Positions 1 through 8,443 of a stretch of 64,000 nt of DNA are shown here, one piece after another. The DNA is from Streptomyces sp. H39-S7. Lineage in GTDB: Bacteria; Actinomycetota; Actinomycetes; Streptomycetales; Streptomycetaceae. The translations under genes were made by a program, and so were the position numbers. Where the stretch lies: positions 1-64,000 of the forward strand of contig NZ_JAPVLU010000039.1 in NCBI RefSeq assembly GCF_027158205.1. The letters are read 5' to 3'. The notes under the pieces are model-generated. The model was not told the origin of the DNA. It did not search any database and saw only the letters and a program-made list of their open reading frames with translations. Within the stretch, counting starts at the first letter, position 1. Each line of letters opens with the position of its first letter.

Positions 1-104
1 GCCCGCCATCCGGACGGCATGCGCTCCAGCACCCAGGGCAGGGCGCCGGCCTCGTCCAGGCACGGCAGTACGACGTCGACGGGCGGTGTCGGGTGGTTGG
101 TCAC
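1..104 (-). CDS. Family 2 glycosyltransferase, N-terminal fragment (runs off left edge)
   Basis: The minus strand opens at a GTG (complement of 102-104) and reads VTNHPTPPVDVVLPCLDEAG followed by ALPWVLERMPSGWR before leaving the window. The block VDVVLPCLDEAGALPWVL is the typical first beta strand and nucleotide-binding start of GT-A family 2 glycosyltransferases, where the usual form is VVIPALNEA. About 34 residues are visible, so substrate and product cannot be named. It is divergent from the two-component system and in the same neighbourhood as a sugar epimerase, which suggests envelope or secondary glycan synthesis. The family call is likely; the start is reasonable but not proven. Confidence 0.7.
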   Translation of the reverse strand, partial: MTNHPTPPVDVVLPCLDEAGALPWVLERMPSGWR

Positions 105-227
105 ATGCTTCACCCTACGAAGCAGAAACCGACATTACGGACTTTGGTTCCTTACGAAACGCGGACGTCGGCCCCCCGATCCGCCGCCCGGGGTCCCGCC
201 CCCTCCCTCTGGTGCCAGACTCGAAGC

Positions 228-998
228 GTGACCACCGACCCCGAACAGCGCCGCATCCTCGTCGTCGACGACGATCCGACCGTCGCCGAAGTCGTCGCGG
301 GATACCTCCACCGCGCGGGCTTCGTCGTGGACCGGGCCGCCGACGGCCCCACGGCGGTGGCCCGTGCCGCCGCCGTCCGCCCGGATCTCGTCGTCCTCGA
401 CCTGATGCTGCCGGGGCTGGACGGGCTGGAAGTGTGCCGGCGGATACGCGAGCGCGGACCCGTCCCGGTCGTGATGCTGACCGCGCGCGGCGACCAGGAC
501 GACCGGATCCTCGGGCTGGAGGTCGGCGCGGACGACTACGTCACCAAGCCGTTCAGCCCGCGCGAGCTGGTCCTGCGCGTGGAGTCCGTACTGCGCCGCG
601 CCGGGACGCCGCCGCCCGACGGCCCCTGGTTGCGATCCGGGCCCCTCGCCCTGGACCCGGCCGCCCGGCGCGCCACCCGAGCCGGCGCGGAACTCGCCCT
701 GACCATCCGCGAGTTCGACCTGCTCGCGTTCTTCCTCCGGCACCCCGGGCGGGTGCTCGGGCGCGAGGAGCTGATGCGGCGGGTGTGGGGCTGGGAGTTC
801 GGCGACCTGTCGACCGTCACCGTGCACGTACGGCGGCTGCGCGAGAAGATCGAGGACGATCCGGCCCGGCCGCTGCTGATCAGCACGGTCTGGGGCGTCG
901 GCTACCGCTTCGATCCGCCCGGCGATCCTTCCGTCGGCGATGCCGCGTCGGCTCATCGGGAACAGGCAGCCCAGGAAGCGGTGAAGCGCGATGCATGA
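228..998 (+). CDS. OmpR/PhoB-type response regulator
   Basis: This is a DNA-binding response regulator of about 256 residues. The receiver domain (about 8-125) shows the acidic pocket RILVVDDD (D14-D16), the phospho-acceptor D58 in VVLDLMLPG, the switch T85 in VMLTARG and K107 in VTKPF. The C-terminal winged helix (about 150-245) carries LTIREFDLLAFFLRHPGRV and TVTVHVRRLREKIEDDP, as in the Trans_reg_C family. I chose GTG at 228 because it leaves a normal short N-terminus; an upstream in-frame ATG at 93 would add 45 low-complexity residues. The stop overlaps the kinase start by 8 nt (ATGCATGA), so the two are translationally coupled. The signal sensed is unknown. Confidence 0.93.
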   Translation: MTTDPEQRRILVVDDDPTVAEVVAGYLHRAGFVVDRAADGPTAVARAAAVRPDLVVLDLMLPGLDGLEVCRRIRERGPVPVVMLTARGDQDDRILGLEVGADDYVTKPFSPRELVLRVESVLRRAGTPPPDGPWLRSGPLALDPAARRATRAGAELALTIREFDLLAFFLRHPGRVLGREELMRRVWGWEFGDLSTVTVHVRRLREKIEDDPARPLLISTVWGVGYRFDPPGDPSVGDAASAHREQAAQEAVKRDA

Positions 999-2103
999 CG
1001 TTCTGCTGATCGCGGCTTACGCGGCCGTCGGCGCCGCGGCCGCCGGGCTCCTCGGCGCGCTGGCGCTGCGGCTGCTGCGGAACCGGTCGGTGGCGCTGTC
1101 CCTCGCGGTGGTCGCCGCCGTGACCGTGGCCGCGATGCTCGCCGGCACCCTCTCCGTCGCCTGGGCGATGTTCCTGTCCTCGCACGACCTCGGCGTGGTC
1201 ATCACCGTCTGCGCGATGGCCGCCGTGGTCTCGCTGGGCGTGAGCCTGCTGCTCGGCCGCAGGGTCGTCGCGGGCAGCCGCGCCCTGGCGACCGCCACCC
1301 GCGACTTCGGCGACAGCGACACCTTTGCCGCGCCCGCCGGTCCGCCCACCGCCGAACTCGCCGACCTGGGCCGCGAACTGGCCGCGACCAGCGCGAAGCT
1401 CGCCGCGTCACGGGAGCGTGAGCGCGCGCTGGAGGCGTCCCGCCGGGAACTGGTGGCCTGGATCTCGCACGACCTGCGCACCCCGCTCGCCGGGCTGCGC
1501 GCGATGGCCGAGGCGCTGGAGGACGGCATAGCGGAGGACCCCGCGCGCTACCACGCGCAGATCAGGACCGAGGTGGAGCGCCTCAGCGGCATGGTCGGCG
1601 ACCTCTTCGAACTCTCCCGTATCCAGGCGGGTGTGCTGGCCCTGGTGCCGTCCCGGATGTCCGTCTACGACCTCGTGGGCGACGCCATCGCCGGCGCGGA
1701 TCCGCTGGCCCGCGAACACGGCGTCCGGCTGGTCGGCAGCGGTGTCGAGTCCGTGCCGGTGGAGGTCGACGGACGCGAGATGACGCGGGTGCTCGCCAAC
1801 CTGCTCGCCAACGCCATCCACCGCACCCCGGCCGACGGAACGGTGGCGGTCTCCGCGCACCGCGAGGCCGACTCCGTGGTGCTGTCCGTCACCGACGGCT
1901 GCGGCGGCATCCCGGTCGCCGACCTGCCCCGCGTCTTCGACACGGGCTGGCGCGGCACCGGAGCCAGAACGCCTCCCGCGGGAGCCGGACTCGGGCTCGC
2001 CATCGTCCGCGGGATCGTCGAGGCCCACGCCGGCCACGCGGCCGTCAGCAACGTGCCCGGCGGCTGCCGCTTCGAGGTCGTCCTGCCGGCCGCCTCGGGC
2101 TGA
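991..2103 (+). CDS. Membrane sensor histidine kinase, partner of the upstream regulator
   Basis: The protein has 370 residues. The N-terminus has three hydrophobic stretches (about 4-27, 35-60 and 67-89) with only short loops and no large extracytoplasmic sensor domain, so the signal is probably membrane-borne or carried by a partner. A HAMP-like linker (about 90-145) precedes the HisKA helix with H160 in WISHDLRTPLAGLR. The ATPase domain carries the N box LANLLANAIHRTP, the G1 box DGCGGI and the G2 box GAGLGLAIVRG. The gene overlaps the response regulator by 8 nt and converges on the epimerase, with 32 nt between the stops. The small-sensor architecture is common in actinobacterial envelope-stress systems, but the stimulus cannot be read from the sequence. 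Confidence 0.93.
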   Translation: MHDVLLIAAYAAVGAAAAGLLGALALRLLRNRSVALSLAVVAAVTVAAMLAGTLSVAWAMFLSSHDLGVVITVCAMAAVVSLGVSLLLGRRVVAGSRALATATRDFGDSDTFAAPAGPPTAELADLGRELAATSAKLAASRERERALEASRRELVAWISHDLRTPLAGLRAMAEALEDGIAEDPARYHAQIRTEVERLSGMVGDLFELSRIQAGVLALVPSRMSVYDLVGDAIAGADPLAREHGVRLVGSGVESVPVEVDGREMTRVLANLLANAIHRTPADGTVAVSAHREADSVVLSVTDGCGGIPVADLPRVFDTGWRGTGARTPPAGAGLGLAIVRGIVEAHAGHAAVSNVPGGCRFEVVLPAASG

Positions 2104-2135
2104 CCGGCGCGACCTGGCGTCAGCCCACCCCTGCC

Positions 2136-3215
2136 TCAGGCCGGAGAAGGCGCGGGCGTTCCCCGCAGTGCGGCGTGGGCGAAGTCGCGTACGCCGTCGG
2201 GGAAGCCGACGGCCGGCGCCCAGCCGAGCTCGGAGCGGATGCGCGCGGACGAGGCCGTGATGTGCCGGACGTCGCCGAGCCGGTACTCGCCCGTCGTGAC
2301 GGGGTCGGGGCCGCCGGTGGCCGCGGCGAGGGCGGGGGCCTTGACCCCCCCGGCGGGGACGGTCCCGCTGCCGCCGTGGTAGGGCCGCAGCCCGCCGGAG
2401 GGCCGGTCGGCCGGCGCGCCGAGGGCGGCCGCGTTCGCTGCCGCGACATCCCGCACGTGCACGAAGTCCCGCCGCTGGCCGCCGTCCTCGAAGACGCGAG
2501 GGGCTTCGCCGCGCGCCAGGGCGGAGCGGAAGAGCGCGGCGACGCCCGCGTACGGGGTGTCGCGCGGCATCCCGGGGCCGTAGACGTTGTGGTACCGCAG
2601 GGACACCGCGCGGCCGTCGACCGCGCGGGCCCAGGCGGCGGTCAGGTGCTCCTGGGCGAGCTTGGTTGCCGCGTAGACGTTGCGCGGGTCGGTGGGGGCG
2701 TCCTCGGTGACGAGGCCGGGGGCGAGCGGATCGCCGCAGTGCGGGCAGGGCGGCTCGAAGCGGCCCGCGTCGAGGTCGGCGACCCGGCGCGGTCCCGGGC
2801 GGACGACGCCGTGCCGCGCGCAGGCGTACCGGCCCTCGCCGTAGACCACCATGGAGCCGGCCAGGACCAGCGACCGCACCGACGTGGCCGCCATGGCCGC
2901 GAGCAGCACGGCCGTGCCGTGGTCGTTGCAGCTGACGTAGTCGGGCGCGTCGCGAAAGTCCTTGCCCAGTCCGACCATGGCGGCCTGATGGCACACCGCG
3001 TCCACCCCGCGCAGCGCGTCCTCGACGGCCGCGCGGTCCCTGACGTCGGCGCCCCGCCAGTCGGCTCCCGCCGGGAGGACGGGCGGTTCGGCGTGGTCGC
3101 CGTGGGCGGCGGGGAGCAGGGCGTCAAGGACGCGCACGTCATGTCCGGCTTCGAGGAGGGCGGTGACGATGTGCGAGCCGATGAAGCCCGCGCCTCCGGT
3201 GACGAGTGTCAGCAT
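2136..3215 (-). CDS. NAD-dependent epimerase/dehydratase (extended SDR) with Cys/His insert
   Basis: This is an extended short-chain dehydrogenase of 359 residues acting on nucleotide sugars. The NAD-binding motif TGGAGFIGSH (residues 6-15) and the catalytic pair Y181 and K185 in NVYAATK are intact, and SMVVYGEG supplies the usual serine region. Between the serine region and the catalytic tyrosine is an insert of about 45 residues with C132-x2-H135 and C157-x2-C160 (in PPCPHCG), which looks like a small zinc-binding knuckle. Family members are 310-340 residues, so the insert explains the extra length. The C-terminal third contains an odd Gly/Pro-rich stretch (YHGGSGTVPAGGVKAPAL) where NVGSG-type residues are expected. 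Exact sugar specificity is unknown. Confidence 0.85.
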   Translation of the reverse strand: MLTLVTGGAGFIGSHIVTALLEAGHDVRVLDALLPAAHGDHAEPPVLPAGADWRGADVRDRAAVEDALRGVDAVCHQAAMVGLGKDFRDAPDYVSCNDHGTAVLLAAMAATSVRSLVLAGSMVVYGEGRYACARHGVVRPGPRRVADLDAGRFEPPCPHCGDPLAPGLVTEDAPTDPRNVYAATKLAQEHLTAAWARAVDGRAVSLRYHNVYGPGMPRDTPYAGVAALFRSALARGEAPRVFEDGGQRRDFVHVRDVAAANAAALGAPADRPSGGLRPYHGGSGTVPAGGVKAPALAAATGGPDPVTTGEYRLGDVRHITASSARIRSELGWAPAVGFPDGVRDFAHAALRGTPAPSPA

Positions 3216-3267
3216 GCTCCGAACGTACGGCCCGGGGCGGTTCCGGCGGCGTGACCGGGCCGGGACG

Positions 3268-4218
3268 TCAGCGGTCCGTAAGGAGTGCCGGGACCTCGAT
3301 CGTCAGGGTGCGGGCGTCCGCGTCCAGGACGGCGGGCAGGCCGAGCGGGACGGTGATCGCGGAGTCGCAGTGCCCGAACCCCAGCTCCTCCAGGACGGGC
3401 ACCCCCAGATCGCCGAGCCGGTCGAGCAGCAGCGGGCGCAGTTCCTCGTAGGGGCCGCACTCCGCCCACGAACCCAGGACGATGCCCGCGACGCCGTCCA
3501 GCCATCCGGACCGCAGCAGTTGGGTGAGGTAGCGGTCCAGGCGGTACGGCTCCTCGCCGACGTCCTCCAGGAGGAGGATCCCCCCTGCGGCGCCGGGCCG
3601 GGCCTTCGGGGTGCCGAGCTCCGCGGCGAGCAGGCAGAGCGTGCCGCCGAGGGTGCGGCCGCGGGCCCGGCCGGGGACCATGGTGCGGGCGGCGGGCGAG
3701 CCGAGGACCTGGACGCTCTCCGGTTCCATCAGGGTGCGGCGCAGGTGCTCCTGGGTGGGGCCGTCCTTGAGGAACGTGGCGGCCGCGGCCATCGGGCCGT
3801 GCAGTGTGGCGAGTCCGAGCCGGGTGGCGAACGCCTCGTGCAGCACGGTGATGTCGCTGTATCCGATGAACGCCTTCGGTTCGGCGGCCCGCATCGCCTG
3901 CCAGTCCAGCAGGTCGACCATGCGCTGCACGCCGTAGCCGCCGCGCGCGGTGAGCACCGCGGCCACCGTCGGGTCGCACCACGCCTGCTGCAGGTCCCGG
4001 GCGCGGTCCTGGTCCGCGCCGGCCAGGTACCCCAGGTCCGGGTGCCTGTCCAGGACGTGCGGCGCGACGACCGGGTCGAGTCCCCAGCCGCGCAGGATGT
4101 CGAGTCCGGGGTCGAGCCGCTCGCGCGGAACGGTGCCGCTGGGGGCGACGACCGCGACCCGGTCGCCGGGCACCAGCCGGCGTACCCGGCGCAGCGGCTC
4201 CGGTACGGGCTGCGTCAC
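3268..4218 (-). CDS. S66 family muramoyl-tetrapeptide LD-carboxypeptidase
   Basis: This cytoplasmic serine peptidase of the LdcA (S66) family removes the terminal D-Ala from tetrapeptides derived from peptidoglycan. The nucleophile is S121 in FIGYSDITVLH, the acid is in LLLEDVGEEPYRLDRYLTQ (E218 or E222) and the histidine is H283 in LGFGHCDSAITVPLG. The arrangement TARGGYGVQRMVDLLDW before the serine is also typical. Length is 316 residues, close to LdcA. The start is GTG at 4218, whose GTGA overlaps the stop of the upstream S9 peptidase by 4 nt, making it the last gene of a four-gene coupled operon. The context points to breakdown of cell-wall stem peptides. Confidence 0.9.
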   Translation of the reverse strand: MTQPVPEPLRRVRRLVPGDRVAVVAPSGTVPRERLDPGLDILRGWGLDPVVAPHVLDRHPDLGYLAGADQDRARDLQQAWCDPTVAAVLTARGGYGVQRMVDLLDWQAMRAAEPKAFIGYSDITVLHEAFATRLGLATLHGPMAAAATFLKDGPTQEHLRRTLMEPESVQVLGSPAARTMVPGRARGRTLGGTLCLLAAELGTPKARPGAAGGILLLEDVGEEPYRLDRYLTQLLRSGWLDGVAGIVLGSWAECGPYEELRPLLLDRLGDLGVPVLEELGFGHCDSAITVPLGLPAVLDADARTLTIEVPALLTDR

Positions 4219-6191
4219 GTGGTCAGCTCCAGTCGCGGTACACCGGCCGGCACGAAGCCGAAGACCTGCCCGTAGAGCGACAGTTCGGCCTCCAGGCAGG
4301 CGACGATCGTCTCCTGGCGGCGGAAGCCGTGGCCTTCGCCCGCGAAGGTGAGGTAGGCGTGCGGGATGCCGCGCCCGGCGATCCGCTCCAGGAAGCGCTC
4401 GCACTGGACGGGCGGGCAGATCACGTCGTCCAATCCCTGGAGCAGCAGGAACGGCGCGGTGACGCGGTCGGCGCCGTTGACCGGCGAACGGTCGCGGTAC
4501 CGGTCGGGGACCTCGGCGATCGGGCCGACGAGGGACTCCAGATACCGCGACTCGAAGTCGTGGGTCTCGCCGTTCGCCGACCAGCCGGTCAGGTCCAGGA
4601 TCGGGAAGCTGATGGTGCCGCACGCGTACAGGTCCGTGGTGGTGAGCGACGCTCCGGTGGTCCAGCCGCCCGCGCTGCCCCCGCGGATCGCCAGCCGGGC
4701 GCCGTCCGCGGTGCCCTCCTCGACGAGCGCCCGCGCGACGGCGGCGCAGTCCTCGACGTCCACGACGCCCCACTGCTCGCGCAGCCGCTCCCGGTAGGCG
4801 CGGCCGTAGCCGGTGGAGCCGCCGTAGTTGACCTCGGCGACGCCGATGCCGCGCGAGGTGAAGTAGGCGATCTCCACGTCGAGCACCATCGGGACCCTGC
4901 TGGTAGGGCCGCCGTGCACCCACATCACATAGGGCGGCAGCTCTCCCGCCGGAGCGGCGGCCTCGGGGTTTCGCGGCGGGTACACGTACGCGTGCACCTC
5001 ACGCCCGTCGGGCCCGGTGAAGGTCCGGGCGGTGGGGTCCGGCACGTACGCGGGGTCGACGGTGTCCTGGTGGGCGCAGCCGATGACGCGCGGGTGCCCG
5101 GTGCTGGTGTCGAGTTCGACGATCTCGGCCGAGGAGCGCGCGCTCGCCGCCACGTCCAGTACCCGGGTGCCGGACGTGGCGAGGCCCGCGCTCCATTCCG
5201 TCCAGCGGCCCGGGACGTCGGCCAGTTCACCGGTGGCCGGGTCGAGTATGGCCAGCCGCTGGGCCCCGACGCCGTGCAGGACCGCGAGGAGCCCTTCGCC
5301 GACGGGCGCGAACCAGCGGTAGCCGAGCTTCCAGAGCGGGCCGGCGAACTCCTCCTGGCGCGGGCAGAGGTTGACGGCCTCGCCGGTGCCTGGGTCGACA
5401 CGGTGCAGGTTCCACCAGCCGGTGCGGTCCGTGGCGGCGATCAGGGTGCCGTCCGCGCTCCACTCGGCCTGGGCGACGGACTCCTGGGGGCCGCCGATCA
5501 GGGTGCGGACGCCGGTGAAGGTTCCGTCCTCCCCGACCTGCGCGAGCTTGAGCTCGGTGCCGTCCCAGGGCATCAGCGGGTGGTCCCAGGCGATCCAGAC
5601 GGCCTGCCGCCCGTCCGGCGAGAGCCGGGGGCCGGTGACGAACCGGTCGACGCCGTCGGTCAGTTCGCGGACGGCGCCGCGGTCGGCGGCGGCCGACCCG
5701 TCCAGCGGCACTGCCGCGATAACGCGCCGCAGGTCGGACGGCCCGTCCCCGGTGAACTCCTCCAGCACGCACCAGACCTCGCCCCGGTCCTGCCGGATCT
5801 GCGGGTCGACCCACCGCAGACCGTCGCCCACCGCCGAGACGGGCGTCAGCGGCAGGGGTTCGGCCCCCGGCCGGTAGGCGTACAGACGCTGGTCGGCGAA
5901 GTTCACGAAGACGAGCAGCGGCCCGTCCCCGTCCGCGATCCCGGCCCACGGCCGCCCGCCGTACTCCATGACGCGGCTGCGGACGTTCCACGGTGCGGGC
6001 AGCGGGCACTGCTCGCTGCCGTCGGCGAGCCGCCGGACCAGCGCGCGGCGGCCGCCCTCGGCGGGGCGCGGCTCGGTCCACCACACCTCGTCCCCGACGA
6101 AGCCCACGAATTCGGGGCTGCCGTCGTGCGACGCGGCGGTCGCCGCGCCGATCGGCGACGGCCAGGCTCCGTACGGGACGTCCTGGGTCAT
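4215..6191 (-). CDS. S9 family prolyl oligopeptidase / acylaminoacyl-peptidase-like
   Basis: The protein has 658 residues. An N-terminal beta-propeller region (about 1-390, with repeats such as LSPDGRQAVWIAWD and WSADGTLIAATDRTGWWN) is followed by an alpha/beta-hydrolase domain. The catalytic triad is visible as the serine in RGGSAGGWTTG, the aspartate in LLLQGLDDVICPP and the histidine in FAGEGHGFR. There is no signal peptide, so it should act in the cytoplasm on short imported peptides. The ATG at 6191 overlaps the stop of the upstream M20 gene (ATGA). Together with D-aminopeptidase, M20 and LD-carboxypeptidase partners it probably completes hydrolysis of small, perhaps cell-wall-derived, peptides. 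Exact cleavage preference is unknown. Confidence 0.9.
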   Translation of the reverse strand: MTQDVPYGAWPSPIGAATAASHDGSPEFVGFVGDEVWWTEPRPAEGGRRALVRRLADGSEQCPLPAPWNVRSRVMEYGGRPWAGIADGDGPLLVFVNFADQRLYAYRPGAEPLPLTPVSAVGDGLRWVDPQIRQDRGEVWCVLEEFTGDGPSDLRRVIAAVPLDGSAAADRGAVRELTDGVDRFVTGPRLSPDGRQAVWIAWDHPLMPWDGTELKLAQVGEDGTFTGVRTLIGGPQESVAQAEWSADGTLIAATDRTGWWNLHRVDPGTGEAVNLCPRQEEFAGPLWKLGYRWFAPVGEGLLAVLHGVGAQRLAILDPATGELADVPGRWTEWSAGLATSGTRVLDVAASARSSAEIVELDTSTGHPRVIGCAHQDTVDPAYVPDPTARTFTGPDGREVHAYVYPPRNPEAAAPAGELPPYVMWVHGGPTSRVPMVLDVEIAYFTSRGIGVAEVNYGGSTGYGRAYRERLREQWGVVDVEDCAAVARALVEEGTADGARLAIRGGSAGGWTTGASLTTTDLYACGTISFPILDLTGWSANGETHDFESRYLESLVGPIAEVPDRYRDRSPVNGADRVTAPFLLLQGLDDVICPPVQCERFLERIAGRGIPHAYLTFAGEGHGFRRQETIVACLEAELSLYGQVFGFVPAGVPRLELTT

Positions 6192-7546
6192 GCCGGTGCC
6201 TTCCCTGAGGAGGAGGTCAGAAAGCGGTCGAGCACCCGGACGCCGAAGTGCAGCGCCTCGACCGGCACGCGTTCGTCCACTCCGTGGAAGAGCGCCTGGT
6301 AGTCGAAGCCCGGGGGCAGTTTCAGTGGTGAGAAACCGTAGCCGGTGATGCCGAGCCGGGAGAACTGCTTCGCGTCCGTGCCGCCCGACATGCAGTACGG
6401 GATGACATGGGCCTCCGGGTCGAAGTGCTCCAGCGCCTCGCGCATCGCCCCATACGTCGGCGAGTCCACCGGGGCCTGCAGCGACACCCCGCGGTGGTAG
6501 AACTCCCAGTCGACGTACGGGCCGGTGAGCCGGTCCATGGTCTCGGTGAACTCGGCCTCCCCGTCGGGCAGGATCCGCCCGTCCACGTAGGCGGTCGAGG
6601 TGCCGGGGATGACGTTGACCTTGTACCCGGCCTGCAGCATCGTCGGATTGGTGCTGTTGCGGACCGTGGGCCGGACGAGCGCGGCGGCCGGGCCGAGCCG
6701 GTCGAGCAGCCCGTCCACATCGTCCAGGTCGGGTTCGATGCCGTACAGCACGGCGAGTTCGGTGAGCGAGGCGCGCACGGTGTCGGTCAGCCGGACCGGC
6801 CACTCGTGTTCGCCGATCCGCGCGATGGCCGCGGCCAGCCGGCTGACCGCGTTCGCCGAGTTGACCTTGGAGCCGTGCCCGGCCCTGCCGTGTGCCGTCA
6901 GCCGCATCCAGGCGGTGCCACGCTCGCCGGCGGCCACCGGGTACAGCCGCATGCCACCGCCGGCGTGGAAGGTGAAGGCGCCCGATTCGCTGATGCCCTC
7001 GGTACACCCCTCGAAGAGCCCGGGGTGCTGGTCCGTGAGGAAGGCGGCGCCGTAGGCGGCGCTGTCCTCCTCGTCCGCGGTGAACGCGAGCACCAGGTCC
7101 CGGGACGGGCGGCGTCCGGTGCGGGCCATGGCCCGCACCGTGGCGAGCACCATCGCGTCCATGTTCTTCATGTCGATCGCGCCGCGGCCCCAGACCACCC
7201 CGTCGCGGATCTCGCCGGAGAAGGGGTGCACGCTCCAGTCCGCGGGCTCGGCCGGGACGACGTCCAGGTGGCCGTGGACCAGCAGCGCGTCGGCGCCGGG
7301 GTCGCTGCCCTCGATGCGGGCCACGACGTTGGCACGGCCGGGGGCGGACTCCAGGATCAGGGGCTCGATCCCGGCGTCGGACAACTGCTGGGCAACGTAT
7401 TCGGCGGCGGGCCGCTCGTTGCCGTCGCCGCCGCCGCGGTTGGTCGTGTCGATCCGGATCAGGTCGGAGGTAAAGCGCACCACCTCGTCCAGCGCCTGCT
7501 GGTCCACCGCCTGGCAGACCGCTTCGAACACCCCTTGCTCAGCCAT
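6188..7546 (-). CDS. M20/M25/M40 family metallopeptidase (dipeptidase or deacylase)
   Basis: This zinc-dependent hydrolase of 452 residues shows the M20 metal-site motifs in order: LLVHGHLDVVP (His and catalytic Asp), VVWGRGAIDMKNMDAMVLA (bridging Asp), and AFTADEEDSAAYGA (catalytic Glu plus ligand). The dimerisation lid follows, around AHGRAGHGSKVNSANAVSRL. Relatives cleave dipeptides, N-acyl amino acids or carboxy-terminal residues. No secretion signal is present. The start ATG overlaps the preceding M55 gene by 8 nt and the stop overlaps the S9 gene by 4 nt, so all three are translationally coupled. In this operon a dipeptidase acting on products of stem-peptide trimming is the most economical reading, but the substrate is inferred. 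Confidence 0.9.
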   Translation of the reverse strand: MAEQGVFEAVCQAVDQQALDEVVRFTSDLIRIDTTNRGGGDGNERPAAEYVAQQLSDAGIEPLILESAPGRANVVARIEGSDPGADALLVHGHLDVVPAEPADWSVHPFSGEIRDGVVWGRGAIDMKNMDAMVLATVRAMARTGRRPSRDLVLAFTADEEDSAAYGAAFLTDQHPGLFEGCTEGISESGAFTFHAGGGMRLYPVAAGERGTAWMRLTAHGRAGHGSKVNSANAVSRLAAAIARIGEHEWPVRLTDTVRASLTELAVLYGIEPDLDDVDGLLDRLGPAAALVRPTVRNSTNPTMLQAGYKVNVIPGTSTAYVDGRILPDGEAEFTETMDRLTGPYVDWEFYHRGVSLQAPVDSPTYGAMREALEHFDPEAHVIPYCMSGGTDAKQFSRLGITGYGFSPLKLPPGFDYQALFHGVDERVPVEALHFGVRVLDRFLTSSSGKAPA

Positions 7547-8372
7547 ACTGTTCCTCCACCGCTGCCGACACGAGCGTGGTCACCGCCTTGAAAGCGCGGA
7601 TGCCCTCGTACATGGTCGGTGATGTGTAGTCGACACGACGTTCGCCGATCCGCGCCACGCCGGGCACCACCGCGGCGGCCCCCGCGAGGTGCACGGCGTC
7701 GAACTCGACCTCCATGTGGAAGGGGCCGGCCCGCTCGGGCTGATGGCGCACCGCGAGCGCCGCGGCTTCCTTCGCCGCGGCCCGGATGTCGGCCGCGGTC
7801 CTGGCCGGGGGCCGGCAGACCGCCGCGTACCGCGACACATAGTCCTTGACCGCGACCGTACGGGCCTGCGGGGCGTATCCGCGCGCGTCGACGCCGGTAC
7901 GGTCGTCGCCCGTCACCAGGACGACCGGCACCCCGTACTCGGCGACGACCAGCGCGTTCAGCCGCCCCTCACCGGCCGGCTCGCCGTTGACCCACACGCC
8001 CGTGATCGAGTTGGCGAGGTAGGTGTGCGCGAGCACGCCCTCGGTCCCGGCGCCCGTGTGGTACCCGACGAACGCGATGCCGTCCACGTCGCCGTGTTGC
8101 ACGCCCTCGACCATCGACAGGTCCTTGTGCCGGCCGGTGAGCATCTCGGCCCGTTCGTCGAGTTTCTCCAGCAACAGGTTGCGCATGGTCCAGTGCGCCT
8201 CGTTCACCAGGACCTGATCGGCGCCGCCGTCGAAGAAGCCGGCGATCGCGGCGTTCACGTCGGACGTGAACATATGGCGGCAGCGCTGCCACTGCTCGCT
8301 TCCCGGCAGCACATCGGCAGGCCAGGTGACGCCGGTGGCGCCCTCCATGTCGGCCGAGATGAGGATCTTCAT
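7539..8372 (-). CDS. M55 family D-aminopeptidase (DppA-like)
   Basis: The 277-residue protein begins MKILISADMEGATGV, the hallmark N-terminus of DppA-type D-aminopeptidases, in which Asp and Glu of SADMEG bind the zinc pair. Further ligands fit the histidines in VNEAHWTMRNLL and the GYHTGAGTEGVLAHTY block. The family hydrolyses D-Ala-D-Ala and other D-amino-acid-initiated peptides. I start at ATG 8372 because the upstream in-frame extension (17 residues to a TTG) is unlike the family. It is the first gene of the peptidase operon, and a 16-bp DasR-type palindrome lies 56-71 nt upstream of its start codon. Its function in peptidoglycan peptide recycling is family knowledge plus context. Confidence 0.9.
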   Translation of the reverse strand: MKILISADMEGATGVTWPADVLPGSEQWQRCRHMFTSDVNAAIAGFFDGGADQVLVNEAHWTMRNLLLEKLDERAEMLTGRHKDLSMVEGVQHGDVDGIAFVGYHTGAGTEGVLAHTYLANSITGVWVNGEPAGEGRLNALVVAEYGVPVVLVTGDDRTGVDARGYAPQARTVAVKDYVSRYAAVCRPPARTAADIRAAAKEAAALAVRHQPERAGPFHMEVEFDAVHLAGAAAVVPGVARIGERRVDYTSPTMYEGIRAFKAVTTLVSAAVEEQYG

Positions 8373-8427
8373 GCGAGGCAACGCTACGCGGTTTTGCGCG
8401 GCGCATAACAGGCCTGTGGACAACTCT

Positions 8428-8443
8428 AGTGGTCTAGACCTCT
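8428..8443. promoter_or_regulatory. DasR-responsive element (dre)-like operator
   Basis: The plus strand reads AGTGGTCTAGACCTCT, which matches the palindromic dre consensus A(G/C)TGGTCTAGACCA(G/C)T at 15 of 16 positions, including the perfect 10-bp core GGTCTAGACC. DasR is the GntR-family GlcNAc regulator of streptomycetes and is released by glucosamine-6-phosphate. The site sits about 56 nt upstream of the M55 peptidase start, in promoter position, and overlaps the stop codon (TAG) of the upstream methyltransferase. No second copy was noticed in the window. The match is direct; binding is inferred. Confidence 0.75.

Noticed and set aside
2331-2410. A frameshift in the epimerase around a seven-base homopolymer
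   Set aside because: The frame continues with plausible family sequence on both sides and neither alternative frame matches better, so divergence is more likely; only read data could exclude an error.
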